NCBI GenBank assembly: GCA_003354135.1
Contig: PIVK01000022.1
Location: 1 to 49,649, forward strand
DNA length: 49,649 nt
Direction of reading: 5' to 3'
From: Rhodospirillales bacterium
GTDB lineage: Bacteria > Pseudomonadota > Alphaproteobacteria > Rhodospirillales > GLO-3
Made by a program: the position numbers and the translations under genes. This document shows positions 31,777 to 42,844 of the stretch, one piece after another. How positions within the stretch are numbered: the first letter of the stretch is position 1; each line of letters starts with the position of its first letter. Under the pieces are notes generated by a model. The model was not told the DNA's origin and did no database searches. It was given only the letters and a program-made list of their open reading frames with translations.

Positions 31777-34050
31777 TTACGTCAGCACTTGAGTCGCGAC
31801 CGACATGGGATCCGGAGCTTCCTCAGCCTCTTCTCCCTCGTCCACGGGGTGGAAGGTCATGATGACGCGGGCTCCGCCTTCCGGGCGATCCTCCAGTACC
31901 AAATCACCATTATGGTCTTCCATGATTTTCTTGACGATCGCAAGCCCCAGTCCGGTGCCCTTGGTCCGGGTGCTCACGTAGGGCTCGGTGAGGCGGTTAC
32001 GTTCGCCGGTCGGCAGGCCGCGCCCGTTATCCTCGACGGCAATAGTGAGCGTACGTTCGCCCTCGTTGGCGGTCTCGGAAAGGCGGAGCGTGATCCGGCC
32101 CTCGGGCCGGTCCCCGTCGTCCTCCCGTCCGACGATGGATTCGGCCGCGTTCTTGAGAACGTTGGTTAGGGCTTGCGCGATCTGACGGGAATCGCAGCCC
32201 ATCTGGAGATTTGCTTCGGGCAGGATCAGGTCATAGGCGATGTCAGATATACGGTTGCGTTCCAGAGACACGATCTCGCGACAAATTCCCGATAGGTTTT
32301 CGGTCTTGAGCCGCGCCTGGGGCATGCGGGCAAAGGACGAGAATTCGTCCACCATGCGTCCGATATCGCCCACTTGGCGGACGATGGTCTCGGTACAGGT
32401 GACGAAGGTGTCGGGATCGGAGGTGATCTCCTTGAGATACTTGCGTTTCAGCCGCTCGGCCGAGAGTTGAATGGGGGTCAGCGGATTTTTGATCTCGTGG
32501 GCGATGCGCCGTGCCACGTCAGCCCAGGCCGCTTTGCGCTGGGCGGACAGCAGTTCGGTGACATCGTCGAAGGTGACCACGTAGCCGACGACCTGCTCTC
32601 CCAGCCGCTCCGCCGCCATATTGACGATCAGCGTCTGAGTGTGACCATCTGCCGGGCGGGTGATCTCGGTGGTGTGTGCCCGCTCGGGCCGGACTACCAG
32701 GTCGTTCAAGACATCCGTCATCTCTGGCGCCACCTGGGCCAGATTTTTACCGACGGCCGTCTCCAGATCGATTCCCAGCAAGTCTCCGGCCGAGCGGTTG
32801 GATATCTGCACCTGGCGTTCCGTGTCCAGCCCGATGACCCCGGCGGACACGCCGGCCAGCACCGTTTCCGTAAATCTGCGTCGTTCGTCCAGTTCGCGGT
32901 TGGCCTCCATCAGGCCTTCGTGCTGGGCCTCGATCTCGCTGGTCATGCGGTTAAAGGCCCTGCCCAGGCTCCCGATCTCGTCCGACGAGGCGGTGGCTTT
33001 GACCCGAACCCCGGTTTCCCCCTTGGTCACCCGCTCCGATGCGGTAATCAGTCTGGAGATGGGGCGGGTCAGTTGGGTGGCAACGCTCAGTCCGATCCAA
33101 ACGGCAGCCAGCAGTAGCAGAAGGGTTACCACCAGGAAGATCATGACGAAGCTGATCTGAAAGCTTTTCCTTTGTTTCTCCAGGCGTTTGTACTGTTCAA
33201 TGGCGCCTGCCGCCCGGTCGATATGGTTAAGCACGCTGGCTTCCACCAGACGTCCCACGAGCAAATAGGCATCGACGAAGCGGTTAAGCTTGACCAAGGC
33301 GCGGACCCGGTTCTCCTGATCGTTGGTTAGGACCACGACTTTGCCTTTCCTGGCCTGCTCCATAGCCGATTGGGGGGCCAGATCGAACTCGAGAGAAAAA
33401 CTGAGCGCCGAGCGTGCCATGACCTGGCCCGAACCGTCCATCACCAGGGCTTCGGACAGTCCGCGGGCGTCGGCATGGCTTGAGAGCATGCGGGCGAAAA
33501 TGTCTGGCCGTGCAGTCAGGGTGGCGGCTTCCATGTTCAGGTCGTTGGCCACGGCGAAGGCATCGGCACGGATGGTCTGGCGGTGTTCATGCAGATAGGC
33601 CTGGGCGACGGCGTAACTTTCTTTGACGGCGGTGCTGACCCGCTCCGAGAACCAGGTCTGGACGCCGAAATTGAGGAACAGGGCTGAGAACACGGCGACC
33701 AAGACCGCCGGCGCCGTGGCCAGGATTCCGAACAGCAGCACGAAGCGGATGTGGAGCTGTGATCCTGCCATGCCGCGTCGCCGTTCCACCCACAGCGCGA
33801 CGAGACGCCGCGCCACCACGAGGCCCAACGCCAGGAGCAGCACCAGGTCCACATAGAGCAGCATGATCACCATGCGGGCGTCGGAACCCATGGTGGCCTG
33901 AGTCCCGGTCATGGTGGCGACCGTGGCGATGCCGGCGATGACCGACAGTGCTATCAGGGCCAGCGCCAGCTTGCGCTCCAGGCGGACGTGCCGTGCCCAC
34001 AGGCGGAAGCGGACAATCAACGTGTCACGAAGGGTGCCCGCGGCTGTCAT
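31777..34050 (-). CDS. ntrY: sensor histidine kinase NtrY
   Basis: About 757 aa from ATG 34050 (GGGAGG seven bases upstream); an open frame to 34113 adds 21 residues with no support. Three N-terminal membrane helices, a periplasmic region and a further helix near 300-320, then HAMP, PAS (RRFTETVLAGVSAGVIGLD), HisKA with the histidine in RRIAHEIKNPLTPIQ, and HATPase with VEDNGRGLP and GTGLGLAIV. It is the membrane kinase of the NtrY-NtrX pair, linked in alphaproteobacteria to nitrogen, redox and envelope control. Confidence 0.94.
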   Translation of the reverse strand: MTAAGTLRDTLIVRFRLWARHVRLERKLALALIALSVIAGIATVATMTGTQATMGSDARMVIMLLYVDLVLLLALGLVVARRLVALWVERRRGMAGSQLHIRFVLLFGILATAPAVLVAVFSALFLNFGVQTWFSERVSTAVKESYAVAQAYLHEHRQTIRADAFAVANDLNMEAATLTARPDIFARMLSSHADARGLSEALVMDGSGQVMARSALSFSLEFDLAPQSAMEQARKGKVVVLTNDQENRVRALVKLNRFVDAYLLVGRLVEASVLNHIDRAAGAIEQYKRLEKQRKSFQISFVMIFLVVTLLLLLAAVWIGLSVATQLTRPISRLITASERVTKGETGVRVKATASSDEIGSLGRAFNRMTSEIEAQHEGLMEANRELDERRRFTETVLAGVSAGVIGLDTERQVQISNRSAGDLLGIDLETAVGKNLAQVAPEMTDVLNDLVVRPERAHTTEITRPADGHTQTLIVNMAAERLGEQVVGYVVTFDDVTELLSAQRKAAWADVARRIAHEIKNPLTPIQLSAERLKRKYLKEITSDPDTFVTCTETIVRQVGDIGRMVDEFSSFARMPQARLKTENLSGICREIVSLERNRISDIAYDLILPEANLQMGCDSRQIAQALTNVLKNAAESIVGREDDGDRPEGRITLRLSETANEGERTLTIAVEDNGRGLPTGERNRLTEPYVSTRTKGTGLGLAIVKKIMEDHNGDLVLEDRPEGGARVIMTFHPVDEGEEAEEAPDPMSVATQVLT

Positions 34051-34221
34051 GCTTGGCCTCCCAAGGGGACGTCGTCCTGCCCGTGAGGGATGTCCTTCAT
34101 GGCTCCGGGCCATTGGCTTCCCGATCGTTTCGGTCGTCTGGCCCCCGCTCCGCGCAGGGCGGGCGGGCAGGAGTGCCTATATGGAGAGAGTTCATGGAAA
34201 CGCCTCATCTCTGATCCCCCG

Positions 34222-35663
<1,442 letters not shown>

Positions 35664-35664
<1 letters not shown>

Positions 35665-36791
35665 CAGGCAGGTTCCTTACTGGATTCCGTCATCGGCAGC
35701 ATGACCCGGAAGATCGTGCGTCTGGGTTGACTGTCGAATTCGATAACCCCGCTATGGTCGCCAACGATCTTGGCGACCAAGGCCAGTCCGAGCCCGCTTC
35801 CCTTGGGTTTGGACGTGACAAAGGGGTCGAACAGGCAGGGTTGCAGATCCTCGGGGATCCCGTCGGGCCCATTGTCCTGGATGCTGACCATGAGCGGAAG
35901 ATGGACCCGTGTGCCGGGTCCCGGGATGGCGAAACGCAGCCCGTGGCGGTAAGCCGTGGCGAGAACAATCTCGCCGCCTTCGTCCGAAGTCGCCTCGGCC
36001 GCGTTTTTGACCAGGTTTAGGAACACCTGGACCAATTGGTCATGATCGCCCGGAATGGGGGGAAGCGACGGGTCGTAGGTCTCGATGAAGCGAATATTGC
36101 GGGCAAAACCGGCCTGGGCAAGTTGGCGCACCCGATCCAAAACCAAATGGATATTCACCGGGTTGCGTTGGGCCGGCCCGCCTTCCGAGAAAACCTCCAT
36201 GCGGTCGACGAGGGCGCAGATGCGGTCGGTCTCGTCCCGGATCAGTTTCGTCAGCGCACTATCCTCTTCGGACGCGTTCTGCTCCAGCAATTGAGCGGCA
36301 CCGCGAATTCCCGACAGCGGGTTCTTGACCTCATGGGCCAGCATGGAGGCCATAGCCGATACCGAGCGGGCCGCGCCGCGGTGGGTCAACTGGCGGTCGA
36401 TCTTGTCGGCAAGCGAGCGTTCCTGGACTGCCAGCACCACGTGATCGGGAGCGTCGAGCAGCGGTGAAACCTGGACATTGACGAAGCGCCGGCCGATGCG
36501 CGGCGTATCCAGAGTCACGCCGTATTCGGAGACCGTGCTGCCTTCGCTCCGGACCTGGCCGATGAGGGAGAGGACCGGGCTGTCCTTGGGCAGCAGTTCC
36601 GTCAGCACCAGCCCCCTCAGGTGGGCTGTGCTGCTCTGAAGCAGGTCCTCGGCCGCCGCGTTGACGCGGAGAATAACGTCCGAAGGGTCCATCACCACGA
36701 CCGCCATACCCAGCGCGTTGAGCACGGCGTCGGCGTCGGGCCCCCTCGGGGAGGGGCTGCCGTCGTCAAAACGGAGTATGGCTTCGGACAT
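35664..36791 (-). CDS. ntrB: nitrogen sensor kinase NtrB
   Basis: 375 aa, soluble. It has an N-terminal PAS domain ([28 protein letters not shown]), HisKA with histidine in [22 protein letters not shown] and HATPase with QDNGPDGIP and GSGLGLALV. It is controlled by PII proteins and phosphorylates NtrC. The gene starts 4 bp after the dusB stop. The dusB(nifR3)-ntrB-ntrC order is classic for alphaproteobacteria. Confidence 0.95.
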
Positions 36792-36795
36792 GTCG

Positions 36796-37782
36796 CTACG
36801 CCGCCTCGCGTTGAATCAGCGGCTCGTAGAATGCTTCGATCCGCCTGCGGACGGTGTCGGCATCGATAAGGGTCATGACCTCTGACCGGAAGGAGGCCGA
36901 TCCCGGCAGGCCCTTGGAATACCAGCCAATATGCTTGCGCGCGATACGGATTCCACCGTAGATTCCATAATGGGTTAAGATGTCATCGTAATGACCTAAT
37001 ATTATAGATAATTGTTCGGATATATCGGGCTCGGGAAGGTGTTTGCCTGTTCGCAGAAAATGACGGACCCGGCCAGGCAGCCAGGGCCGCCCGAAGGTGG
37101 CCCGTCCGATCATCACGCCATCGGCGCCGGAGGTTTCGATCATGGCCTTGGCGTCATCGACCGAAGCCACATCGCCGTTGCCGATAACCGGAATTCCGAC
37201 CGCATCCTTGACGTCGCCGATGAACGACCAGTCGGCCCGCCCGCCATAGAATTGCGCCCGGGTGCGGCCATGGACGGTGACCGCGGCCACCCCGCTTTCT
37301 TCGGCGATGCACGCAAGCTTGGGGGCGTTGCGGCTTGCGTCGTCCCAGCCGGAGCGCATTTTTACGGTCACCGGCACGTCGACCGCTTCGACGACGGCTT
37401 CCATGATCCGCCCGGCCAGGCGCTCGTCCCTCATCAAGGCGGCGCCCGCCTCGCCCTTGACGATCTTCTTGGCGGGGCATCCCATATTGATGTCAATCAG
37501 CGCCGCGCCGCGGTCCACGTTGAACCGGGCCGCGTCGGCCATCACCTCCGGCTCGTTGCCGACGATCTGCACCGCCATCGGGTGCTCGTCGGTCAGGCAG
37601 GCCGCCATCTTCAGGGTCTTGTCCCGGGCCATGACCATGGCTTTGGAGGCGATCATCTCCGAGACCACTAGATCGACGCCGAAGCGGCGCACCAGACGAC
37701 GGAATGGCCGGTCGGTCACCCCCGCCATGGGCGCAAGGATCACCGGCATATCGAGGCGGATCGGGCCGAGTTTGATGGGCAT
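36796..37782 (-). CDS. dusB: tRNA-dihydrouridine synthase B
   Basis: 328 aa from ATG 37782; the frame is open to 37890 but the added residues do not fit the family. It is an FMN-dependent TIM barrel that reduces specific uridines in tRNA (nifR3 in older work). Seen motifs: [14 protein letters not shown] near 18-31, [18 protein letters not shown] with the catalytic cysteine, [12 protein letters not shown], and IGNGDV for FMN phosphate. First gene before ntrBC in this operon, 73 bp after the CcsA-like gene. Confidence 0.95.
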   Translation of the reverse strand: MPIKLGPIRLDMPVILAPMAGVTDRPFRRLVRRFGVDLVVSEMIASKAMVMARDKTLKMAACLTDEHPMAVQIVGNEPEVMADAARFNVDRGAALIDINMGCPAKKIVKGEAGAALMRDERLAGRIMEAVVEAVDVPVTVKMRSGWDDASRNAPKLACIAEESGVAAVTVHGRTRAQFYGGRADWSFIGDVKDAVGIPVIGNGDVASVDDAKAMIETSGADGVMIGRATFGRPWLPGRVRHFLRTGKHLPEPDISEQLSIILGHYDDILTHYGIYGGIRIARKHIGWYSKGLPGSASFRSEVMTLIDADTVRRRIEAFYEPLIQREAA

Positions 37783-37855
37783 GAGCTGTCCAGGAGTTTC
37801 AAGCTGCCTATTTATTGGGCAATTTGATCTCGAATGCAACGGTAATGGTAAAGAC

Positions 37856-38659
37856 TCAGGCGAGCAGTATGTCGGTGACGAACTTGACACCCGGATACCC
37901 CAGGGTCAGCAGCAGATACGCCAGAAGCACGAAGCGTGCCGCCAGTTTTCCACGTACGCCGGTGCGGTAATGGGCGAACAGCAGGCCGCCGATGACCACG
38001 AAAGCGGTGAAGGTGAGGATCGTCTTGTGGTCGATGGCCAGGACCTGGCCGGTATCCGCGTATTGGGAGCCCATGCCGGTGATGAGGCCCAGGCCCAGCA
38101 CCACCTCGCCCAGGCCTAACAGCCGGACCAGAAGCTGCTCACAGTCGATCACCGAGGGCAGCAAGTGCGTGAGGGCATTGGGGCGCTTGGTCTTGAGCGC
38201 GCGTTCCTGAAGGAAGGCGCCCAGGGCTGCCAGGGCGGCGATGGTGACCAGCGCGTAGGTCAGGACGGAAACCCAGATGTGGACGGTGACCCAGCCGCCC
38301 AAGGTGTCGAGGTCCATGGCGCGCGGGGCTGGAGCCGACTGCAGGGCCAAAGCGAACAAGCACAGCACCACCATGTAGGGTCCGACCAGCGGCGTCAGGC
38401 GCCAAGCATGGCGAATCGCCCCAGCCGCGCCGGCGAATACGGCCATGCTGGCCGCCACCGTGACCCAGAGGGTGGTCGAAAGACCGGTGCGCCAGCTGCC
38501 GGACATCTGGACCGTGGCCCAGACGGCGGGACCGGCGACGGCAACGGCGAGCAGCAGCCAATAAAGAGTGTCCCTGCCCCCTTTTCCCCGCTTGACGGAG
38601 GCGACGGAGACCGGCAGCAGAGCGACGAGCGCCGACAGGCCAAACAGCATGTTTTCCAT
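37856..38659 (-). CDS. CcsA/YpjD-like cytochrome c assembly-family membrane protein
   Basis: 267 aa with about eight membrane helices. The middle and C-terminal part (LGGWVTVHIWVSVLTYALVT, then AIDHKTILTFTAFVVIGGLLFAHYRTG) matches the CytC_asm/CcsA-HemX family of heme-handling proteins; conserved histidines sit in VHIW, DHKT and AHYR. Homologues such as YpjD are often next to ffh or trmD and have unproved roles. A part in heme delivery is possible, and this region encodes several cytochromes, but a direct link is inference. Confidence 0.8.
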   Translation of the reverse strand: MENMLFGLSALVALLPVSVASVKRGKGGRDTLYWLLLAVAVAGPAVWATVQMSGSWRTGLSTTLWVTVAASMAVFAGAAGAIRHAWRLTPLVGPYMVVLCLFALALQSAPAPRAMDLDTLGGWVTVHIWVSVLTYALVTIAALAALGAFLQERALKTKRPNALTHLLPSVIDCEQLLVRLLGLGEVVLGLGLITGMGSQYADTGQVLAIDHKTILTFTAFVVIGGLLFAHYRTGVRGKLAARFVLLAYLLLTLGYPGVKFVTDILLA

Positions 38660-38751
38660 GGGCGGAACAATCGCCCCTCACGAGCGGCTTGGCAAGACCC
38701 GTCCTGGACACTAGATTTTCTAACCGTATCGCGAAGCGACGGGGAGAGGTC

Positions 38752-39900
38752 ATGAACAAGAGCATCGCTTTGGTGGTGGCCGGGGGCCGGGGACGGCGGT
38801 TCGGCAGCGGAGTCCCCAAGCAATACCGGCTTTTGGGAGGCAAGGCGGTGATCCGCCACGCGCTGGAAGCTTTCCTTGCCCACCCCGGGGTCGCCGCGGT
38901 GCAGCCCGTCATCCACGCTGACGATGCCGGCCTGTTTGCGGACGTGGCGCGTGGTCTTGACCTGCTGGAGCCGGTCGCGGGCGGGGCCGAGCGTCAGGAT
39001 TCGGTGCGCAACGGGCTGAAGGCGGTGGAGGCTCTCGGGCCTGACGCCGTTCTGATCCATGACGCCGCCAGGCCCTTTGTTCCGGCCGATGTCATCTCGC
39101 GGGTCATCGGGGCCTTGGAAGTCCATGCCGGGGCGATCCCGGCGCTTGCCGTTGCCGATACTCTGAAACGTGGCAGGGACGGGTGCATCGTTGGCACCGT
39201 GGACCGCGAAGGGCTCTACCGGGCGCAGACCCCCCAGGGATTTCGTTTTGCCGACATCCTGGAAGCCCATGGGACCCTGGCGGGGCGCAGCCTTACCGAC
39301 GATGCCTCCCTGATGGAGGAAGCCGGGCACACGGTGGCCCTGGTTGCGGGAAGCGAGGAGAACTTCAAGATGACGACGAGCGAAGACCTGAAACGCGCAG
39401 AACGCCTGACGGCGCGCGAAACACGTGTCGGAACCGGATTCGACGTCCATGGGGTCGAGCCGGGGAACGCGGTGATCCTCTGCGGGATCACCATTCCCTG
39501 CACGTTTGCCCTCAAAGGTCATTCGGATGCCGACGTTGCCATGCATGCAATTACCGATGCCGTTCTGGGCGCTATCGGCGCCGGCGACATCGGAAGCCAC
39601 TTCCCGTCCGGCGACCCGCGCTGGAAAGGCGCCGCATCCAGCATCTTCCTCGAACACACCCGCGATCTGGTGGCCGAGGCCGGCGGGCGGATTGTCAATG
39701 TCGACCTTACGGTGATCTGCGAGGCGCCGCGCATCGGGCCGCACCGCGAAGACATGCGCAACAGTCTGGCCGGAATCTTAGGTGTCGATCCCGAGCGGAT
39801 CGGCGTCAAAGGCACGACGACCGAGAAGCTGGGCTATACGGGGCGTGGCGAGGGCATCGCCGCCCAGGCGGTGGCAACGGTCGAGCTTCCTCAAGACTAG
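38752..39900 (+). CDS. ispDF: bifunctional IspD/IspF of the MEP isoprenoid pathway
   Basis: 382 aa from ATG 38752 (GGAGAGGT upstream). Residues about 1-222 are IspD, 2-C-methyl-D-erythritol 4-phosphate cytidylyltransferase, with VVAGGRGRRFGSGVPKQY and DAARPFV. Residues about 223-382 are IspF, MECDP synthase, with GTGFDVH, GHSDADVAMHAITDA and IGPHREDM. The fusion is known from alphaproteobacteria and epsilonproteobacteria and joins non-consecutive steps. It is divergent from the CcsA-like gene and converges on cutA. Confidence 0.96.
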   Translation: MNKSIALVVAGGRGRRFGSGVPKQYRLLGGKAVIRHALEAFLAHPGVAAVQPVIHADDAGLFADVARGLDLLEPVAGGAERQDSVRNGLKAVEALGPDAVLIHDAARPFVPADVISRVIGALEVHAGAIPALAVADTLKRGRDGCIVGTVDREGLYRAQTPQGFRFADILEAHGTLAGRSLTDDASLMEEAGHTVALVAGSEENFKMTTSEDLKRAERLTARETRVGTGFDVHGVEPGNAVILCGITIPCTFALKGHSDADVAMHAITDAVLGAIGAGDIGSHFPSGDPRWKGAASSIFLEHTRDLVAEAGGRIVNVDLTVICEAPRIGPHREDMRNSLAGILGVDPERIGVKGTTTEKLGYTGRGEGIAAQAVATVELPQD

Positions 39901-39921
39901 CTAGGCCCTGGACATAGGGTC

Positions 39922-40236
39922 TTAGGCCGTCTCGTCGGCGACCCATTGCAGGAAGGCCGGGTTCCCGCGTTCGATGGGGAGTGCTACCACGCAGGGGCAG
40001 GCGTAGCTGTGCAGGGCTTTTACCCGTTGGATCACGGCGTCGACCTTTGTCGTTTGGGTTTTGAGGACGAGCGCCGCTTCGGCATCTTCCTGCACCGCCC
40101 CCTCCCACCAGTAGAACGAGGTCATTCCACCAAGCACGTTGGCGCAGGCACAGAGCCGTTCCTTGACCAAGGTGCGACCGATGGCCGCCGCCTCGTCAGT
40201 GCTCGATGCGGTGACGTAGACCAGGGTGATGTTCAT
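39922..40236 (-). CDS. cutA: divalent-cation tolerance protein CutA
   Basis: 104 aa with GGGAGAG six bases before ATG 40236. It is a small trimeric, PII-like alpha/beta protein; ERLCACANVL near 27-36, SFYWWEG and KTQTTKVDAV are family hallmarks. It was linked to copper tolerance in E. coli, but the real role is uncertain. It ends 21 bp from the converging ispDF stop. Confidence 0.95.
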   Translation of the reverse strand: MNITLVYVTASSTDEAAAIGRTLVKERLCACANVLGGMTSFYWWEGAVQEDAEAALVLKTQTTKVDAVIQRVKALHSYACPCVVALPIERGNPAFLQWVADETA

Positions 40237-40323
40237 GGTTCTCTCCCGACATGGCGACCGCCAACCCCTTGGCTGAAAACGAAAAGTACCGTAGCATGAG
40301 GGGGCAAGGGAAGCCTTGGGAAG

Positions 40324-40608
40324 ATGTTTAGGGTGATGTCTGGTGGAAAGACCTTGAAAAATAACGGCTTACAGAAAATTGCGCGCCCTACTCCCAACCA
40401 GATGAAGTGGCTGGCCCGCGGGCTCGATCAGCCCGGCGGCAAGCTGCCGCTGTTTGATGGCGAAGGCCGCAAGGTCAGCGAACGGACGGTGCGGGCCTGC
40501 ATCGAGAAGGGATGGGCAGAGTCCTGGTTCGCCAATCCCATTAAGCCTGACTGGATGGTATGCAAGCTCACCGAAAGCGGCCGCACGATGGTGGGGCGCT
40601 CGCGTTAG
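40324..40608 (+). CDS. small protein, possible winged-helix
   Basis: 94 aa from ATG 40324, or 90 aa from ATG 40336 (AGGG just upstream). The C-terminal half (CIEKGWAESWFANPIKPDWMVCKLTESGR) resembles the recognition helix and wing of small winged-helix proteins, where LTExGR is common. The N-terminus is basic. I do not know the family. It is divergent from cutA and is followed by the inverted repeat at 40702. Confidence 0.6.
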   Translation: MFRVMSGGKTLKNNGLQKIARPTPNQMKWLARGLDQPGGKLPLFDGEGRKVSERTVRACIEKGWAESWFANPIKPDWMVCKLTESGRTMVGRSR

Positions 40609-40701
40609 ATCAACCGGATATCGACGGAGCGCAGGCTGCTTTAGAAAGCGACTGCGGATGCAGTTAAATCCCTTCCGTTCTCGGAACGGTCTCTGAGGAG
40701 A

Positions 40702-40768
40702 GACTGGAGCGGATCGTGACAAACCGGAGCCATAAGATAGTTCCTGTTTGTCACGATCCGCTCTAGTC
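40702..40768. repeat. 23-bp inverted repeat, 21-nt loop
   Basis: Arms 40702-40724 and 40746-40768 match at 22 of 23 positions (GACTGGAGCGGATCGTGACA to the right arm ending CTCTAGTC). It lies between the converging small gene and cytochrome b561 gene and could act as a two-way terminator, though no T-run follows. The GAGCGGATCGTGAC core resembles the palindromic GAGCnnGATCCG repeats common in alphaproteobacterial genomes. Confidence 0.7.
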
Positions 40769-40778
40769 CTGTCTGGGC

Positions 40779-41360
40779 TCAGGGACCCGGCGCACTTCTC
40801 CGGATCTGGAGCATTGCGGAAATGCTGCCATGGCCGGCCAGTTGATGTAAGACGCCCATGCCCCCATGTAGGCCGAGGTAGACCCACATGATGTTGCCCA
40901 TGACCTCGTGGACCTCCTTGACGGTGTGGAGCCAGCCGGTCATGGGACCGCTGCTCACGAACATGACCAGTCCGCTCAACGCCATCAGTCCGGCCACCGT
41001 CAGGCCGAGGCCCTGGATGGCGCCCGGCAGGGGGCTGGGTTCCGTGCTTTCGGGTAGGCGAAAGCGGACCATGTGGGATGCATAGCGTTTGGTATCCTCC
41101 ACCAGCGAACCGTAGCGGGCCGGCGAGAGCCAGGGAAAGAGTTGAGCCGGCGGGACGCGACCGCCCCGGACCATGATCCAGATCCAGTGCAGGGCGAGGA
41201 TGCCGAGCAGCACCAGCCCGAGAACCTCGTGGATCTCGTAGAAGACATTTGCCGCCCGGCCCGGTTTGGGGTGGACCATGATTAGGCTCATGCCGAGCTG
41301 GGCCGTCATGCCGAGCGCGAGGAAAATGTGGAGCAGGCGGGTGAAGCGGTCGTAATGCAT
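40779..41360 (-). CDS. cytochrome b561-domain membrane protein
   Basis: 193 aa from ATG 41360 (GGAGAC eight bases upstream). Four membrane helices, with histidines positioned to bind two hemes b: FTRLLHIFLALG, EIHEVLGLVLLGILALHW, TVKEVHEVMGNIMW and VYLGLHGGMGVLHQLAG. It would accept or pass electrons across the inner membrane between quinone and a periplasmic partner. It is co-transcribed with the PepSY gene 40 bp upstream, a common pairing. Confidence 0.88.
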   Translation of the reverse strand: MHYDRFTRLLHIFLALGMTAQLGMSLIMVHPKPGRAANVFYEIHEVLGLVLLGILALHWIWIMVRGGRVPPAQLFPWLSPARYGSLVEDTKRYASHMVRFRLPESTEPSPLPGAIQGLGLTVAGLMALSGLVMFVSSGPMTGWLHTVKEVHEVMGNIMWVYLGLHGGMGVLHQLAGHGSISAMLQIRRSAPGP

Positions 41361-41400
41361 GAAATGTCTCCGAGAAATCAGTTCGGGATGGGACAAGGGG

Positions 41401-41925
41401 TCAGCGCGCGACCGGCGTGGCGGGCGGAAGGATTTTCCCGTTTGCCGGATCGATGGCGAGTTTGTAGCTCTTCCCGTCCGTGTCGGTCACCCGGGCTTCA
41501 TAGATGCTCCCCTTGATATCGACGGACTCGACGCTCCGGTAGCCCTGGCGCTCAAGCATCCGGGTCACCGCGCCCCTGGACACGACGCTGGCCGGCATGG
41601 GGCCTGCGGCGGCGGAGCCCATCGTCGCGGAGCGATCGCGGCGCTTCTTGTTTTCTTTGCGAGTGATGGCGCCGGTCGTGGGATCGATCAGAAGCTTCAG
41701 GCGTCGGCCGGCGGCATCGTAGACCTTGGCTTCGTAGCTCCCGTGCTCGAATTCGATTTTCCGGATATTGGTGTATCCGGCGGCCGTCAGGGAACGGAGT
41801 GCCTCTTCGATGGAGATGGCGCCGGGCGGGGGCGGTGCGCCGTCGCCAGAAGCGCCAAAGGACGCACCGGATACGGCGGCCAAGGCCAGGGTGGCGACGG
41901 CGGTGTTTCTAAGGATGGTTTTCAT
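41401..41925 (-). CDS. periplasmic protein with two PepSY domains
   Basis: 174 aa from ATG 41925 (GAGGAG upstream). The signal peptide is cut after a SGASFGASG-like region. Two PepSY repeats follow (SIEEALRSLTAAGYTNIRKI to KLLIDPTTGAI, and AVTRMLERQGYRSVESVDI to KLAIDPANGKI), separated by a basic linker. PepSY domains are protein-protein or inhibitor-like units found with membrane cytochromes and sensor kinases. Likely partner of the b561 protein encoded downstream. Confidence 0.85.
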   Translation of the reverse strand: MKTILRNTAVATLALAAVSGASFGASGDGAPPPPGAISIEEALRSLTAAGYTNIRKIEFEHGSYEAKVYDAAGRRLKLLIDPTTGAITRKENKKRRDRSATMGSAAAGPMPASVVSRGAVTRMLERQGYRSVESVDIKGSIYEARVTDTDGKSYKLAIDPANGKILPPATPVAR

Positions 41926-42111
41926 TGTCGATCTCCTCGGTCGGGGACGGTGTCGTGCGCTCCATGGCGCCTCATACCCAACACCATAGAGCGTCCAGGC
42001 TGTCGCCATGCTGAATGGCGGCTTAAGGTTGGGTTCAGGTCGGGGCGGGGATCTTTGATCTCGGTTTGTTGATGGTGCACGATGGCCATGCGGGCGGGGC
42101 CGTCCCGTGCC

Positions 42112-42468
42112 TCAGGACTTCTCCTGCCCGGATTTCTTCACGTCCACATAGCCGCGTTCGATGGCATAGCGCAGGGCTTCGAAAGCCTGGCGGGCTTCTT
42201 CGTACATCTCACGCCGTGTCTTGAGTTCCTGGACTTCCGACGGGTTCGGCGGCTCGCCGTGCTCGTCGATGCCCAGCTGGAAGGCGGCTTCGAGGTACCG
42301 GGCCCTAAGCCGCCCCACCGCGACAGCCAAGGACAGGATGTTGTCGGCCGTCAGGTCGGGAATACGCCGATGGATGATCTTGCGGTTGGCGATCATCACG
42401 CCTTGTTCGATCTCCTCGAGGAAACGTTGTTGCTCGAGAAGCCCCCGGTAATCGTCCACGCCCGTCAT
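42112..42468 (-). CDS. conserved helical protein, unknown function
   Basis: 118 aa from ATG 42468. It is mostly charged alpha-helix, with LLEQQRFLEEIEQGV, then RRIPDLTADNILSLAVAVGRL and RREMYEEARQAFEALRYAI as the clearest helices. No domain that I recognise and no membrane segment. An upstream ribosome binding site GGAGGACTTCCC lies just before the start (42469-42480), which supports translation. It stands apart from its neighbours. Confidence 0.65.
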   Translation of the reverse strand: MTGVDDYRGLLEQQRFLEEIEQGVMIANRKIIHRRIPDLTADNILSLAVAVGRLRARYLEAAFQLGIDEHGEPPNPSEVQELKTRREMYEEARQAFEALRYAIERGYVDVKKSGQEKS

Positions 42469-42480
42469 GGGAAGTCCTCC

Positions 42481-42781
42481 AATCCAATGTCCAGCGCATC
42501 GAGAATTGCTTATTTTCCGTTTTCTGACAAGGGAATACGTTGAACGGCGGCCCCAGCTTCCCGACCTGATAGGTGAACGAAGCGAACTGACGGAGTGTCG
42601 TGCCGGTGAGCACAGGCGCGACCAAGCCGAAGGTCCTCCTCGTCTGCGTCAACCGACGTTGCGATTCCTTCAAACCGCCCTGTGACTGGCGTTACTGGCG
42701 GCGCCTCTCTGATCGGTCAGATTTGTGGGCGTAAGATGGGTTCCGTCGCGAATCCTCCCATCCTTTAAGAGCACAAAACTC
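42481..42781. other. gene-free stretch with structured part
   Basis: About 300 bases with no supportable gene. On the plus strand GATGGG/CCCATC (about 42734-42763) and CCGCC/GGCGG (about 42669-42696) can pair, and the terminator at 42782 follows. This could be the end of a small RNA read rightward, or simply the trailer of the antitoxin message read leftward. Confidence 0.35.
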
Positions 42782-42804
42782 AAGCTGGGCCTTGTGCCCG
42801 GCTT
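42782..42804 (-). terminator. rho-independent terminator, probably of the phd-like gene
   Basis: AAGCTGGGC and GCCCGGCTT form a 9-bp stem with one G-U pair and a 5-nt loop. A T-rich tail follows on both strands (GTTTTG on minus, TCTTT on plus), so it may work both ways. It lies 41 bp beyond the stop of the antitoxin gene. Confidence 0.65.
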
Positions 42805-42844
42805 TCTTTGCAAGGGTTGTGTTCTTTGGTGACGCCGGTGCTCT

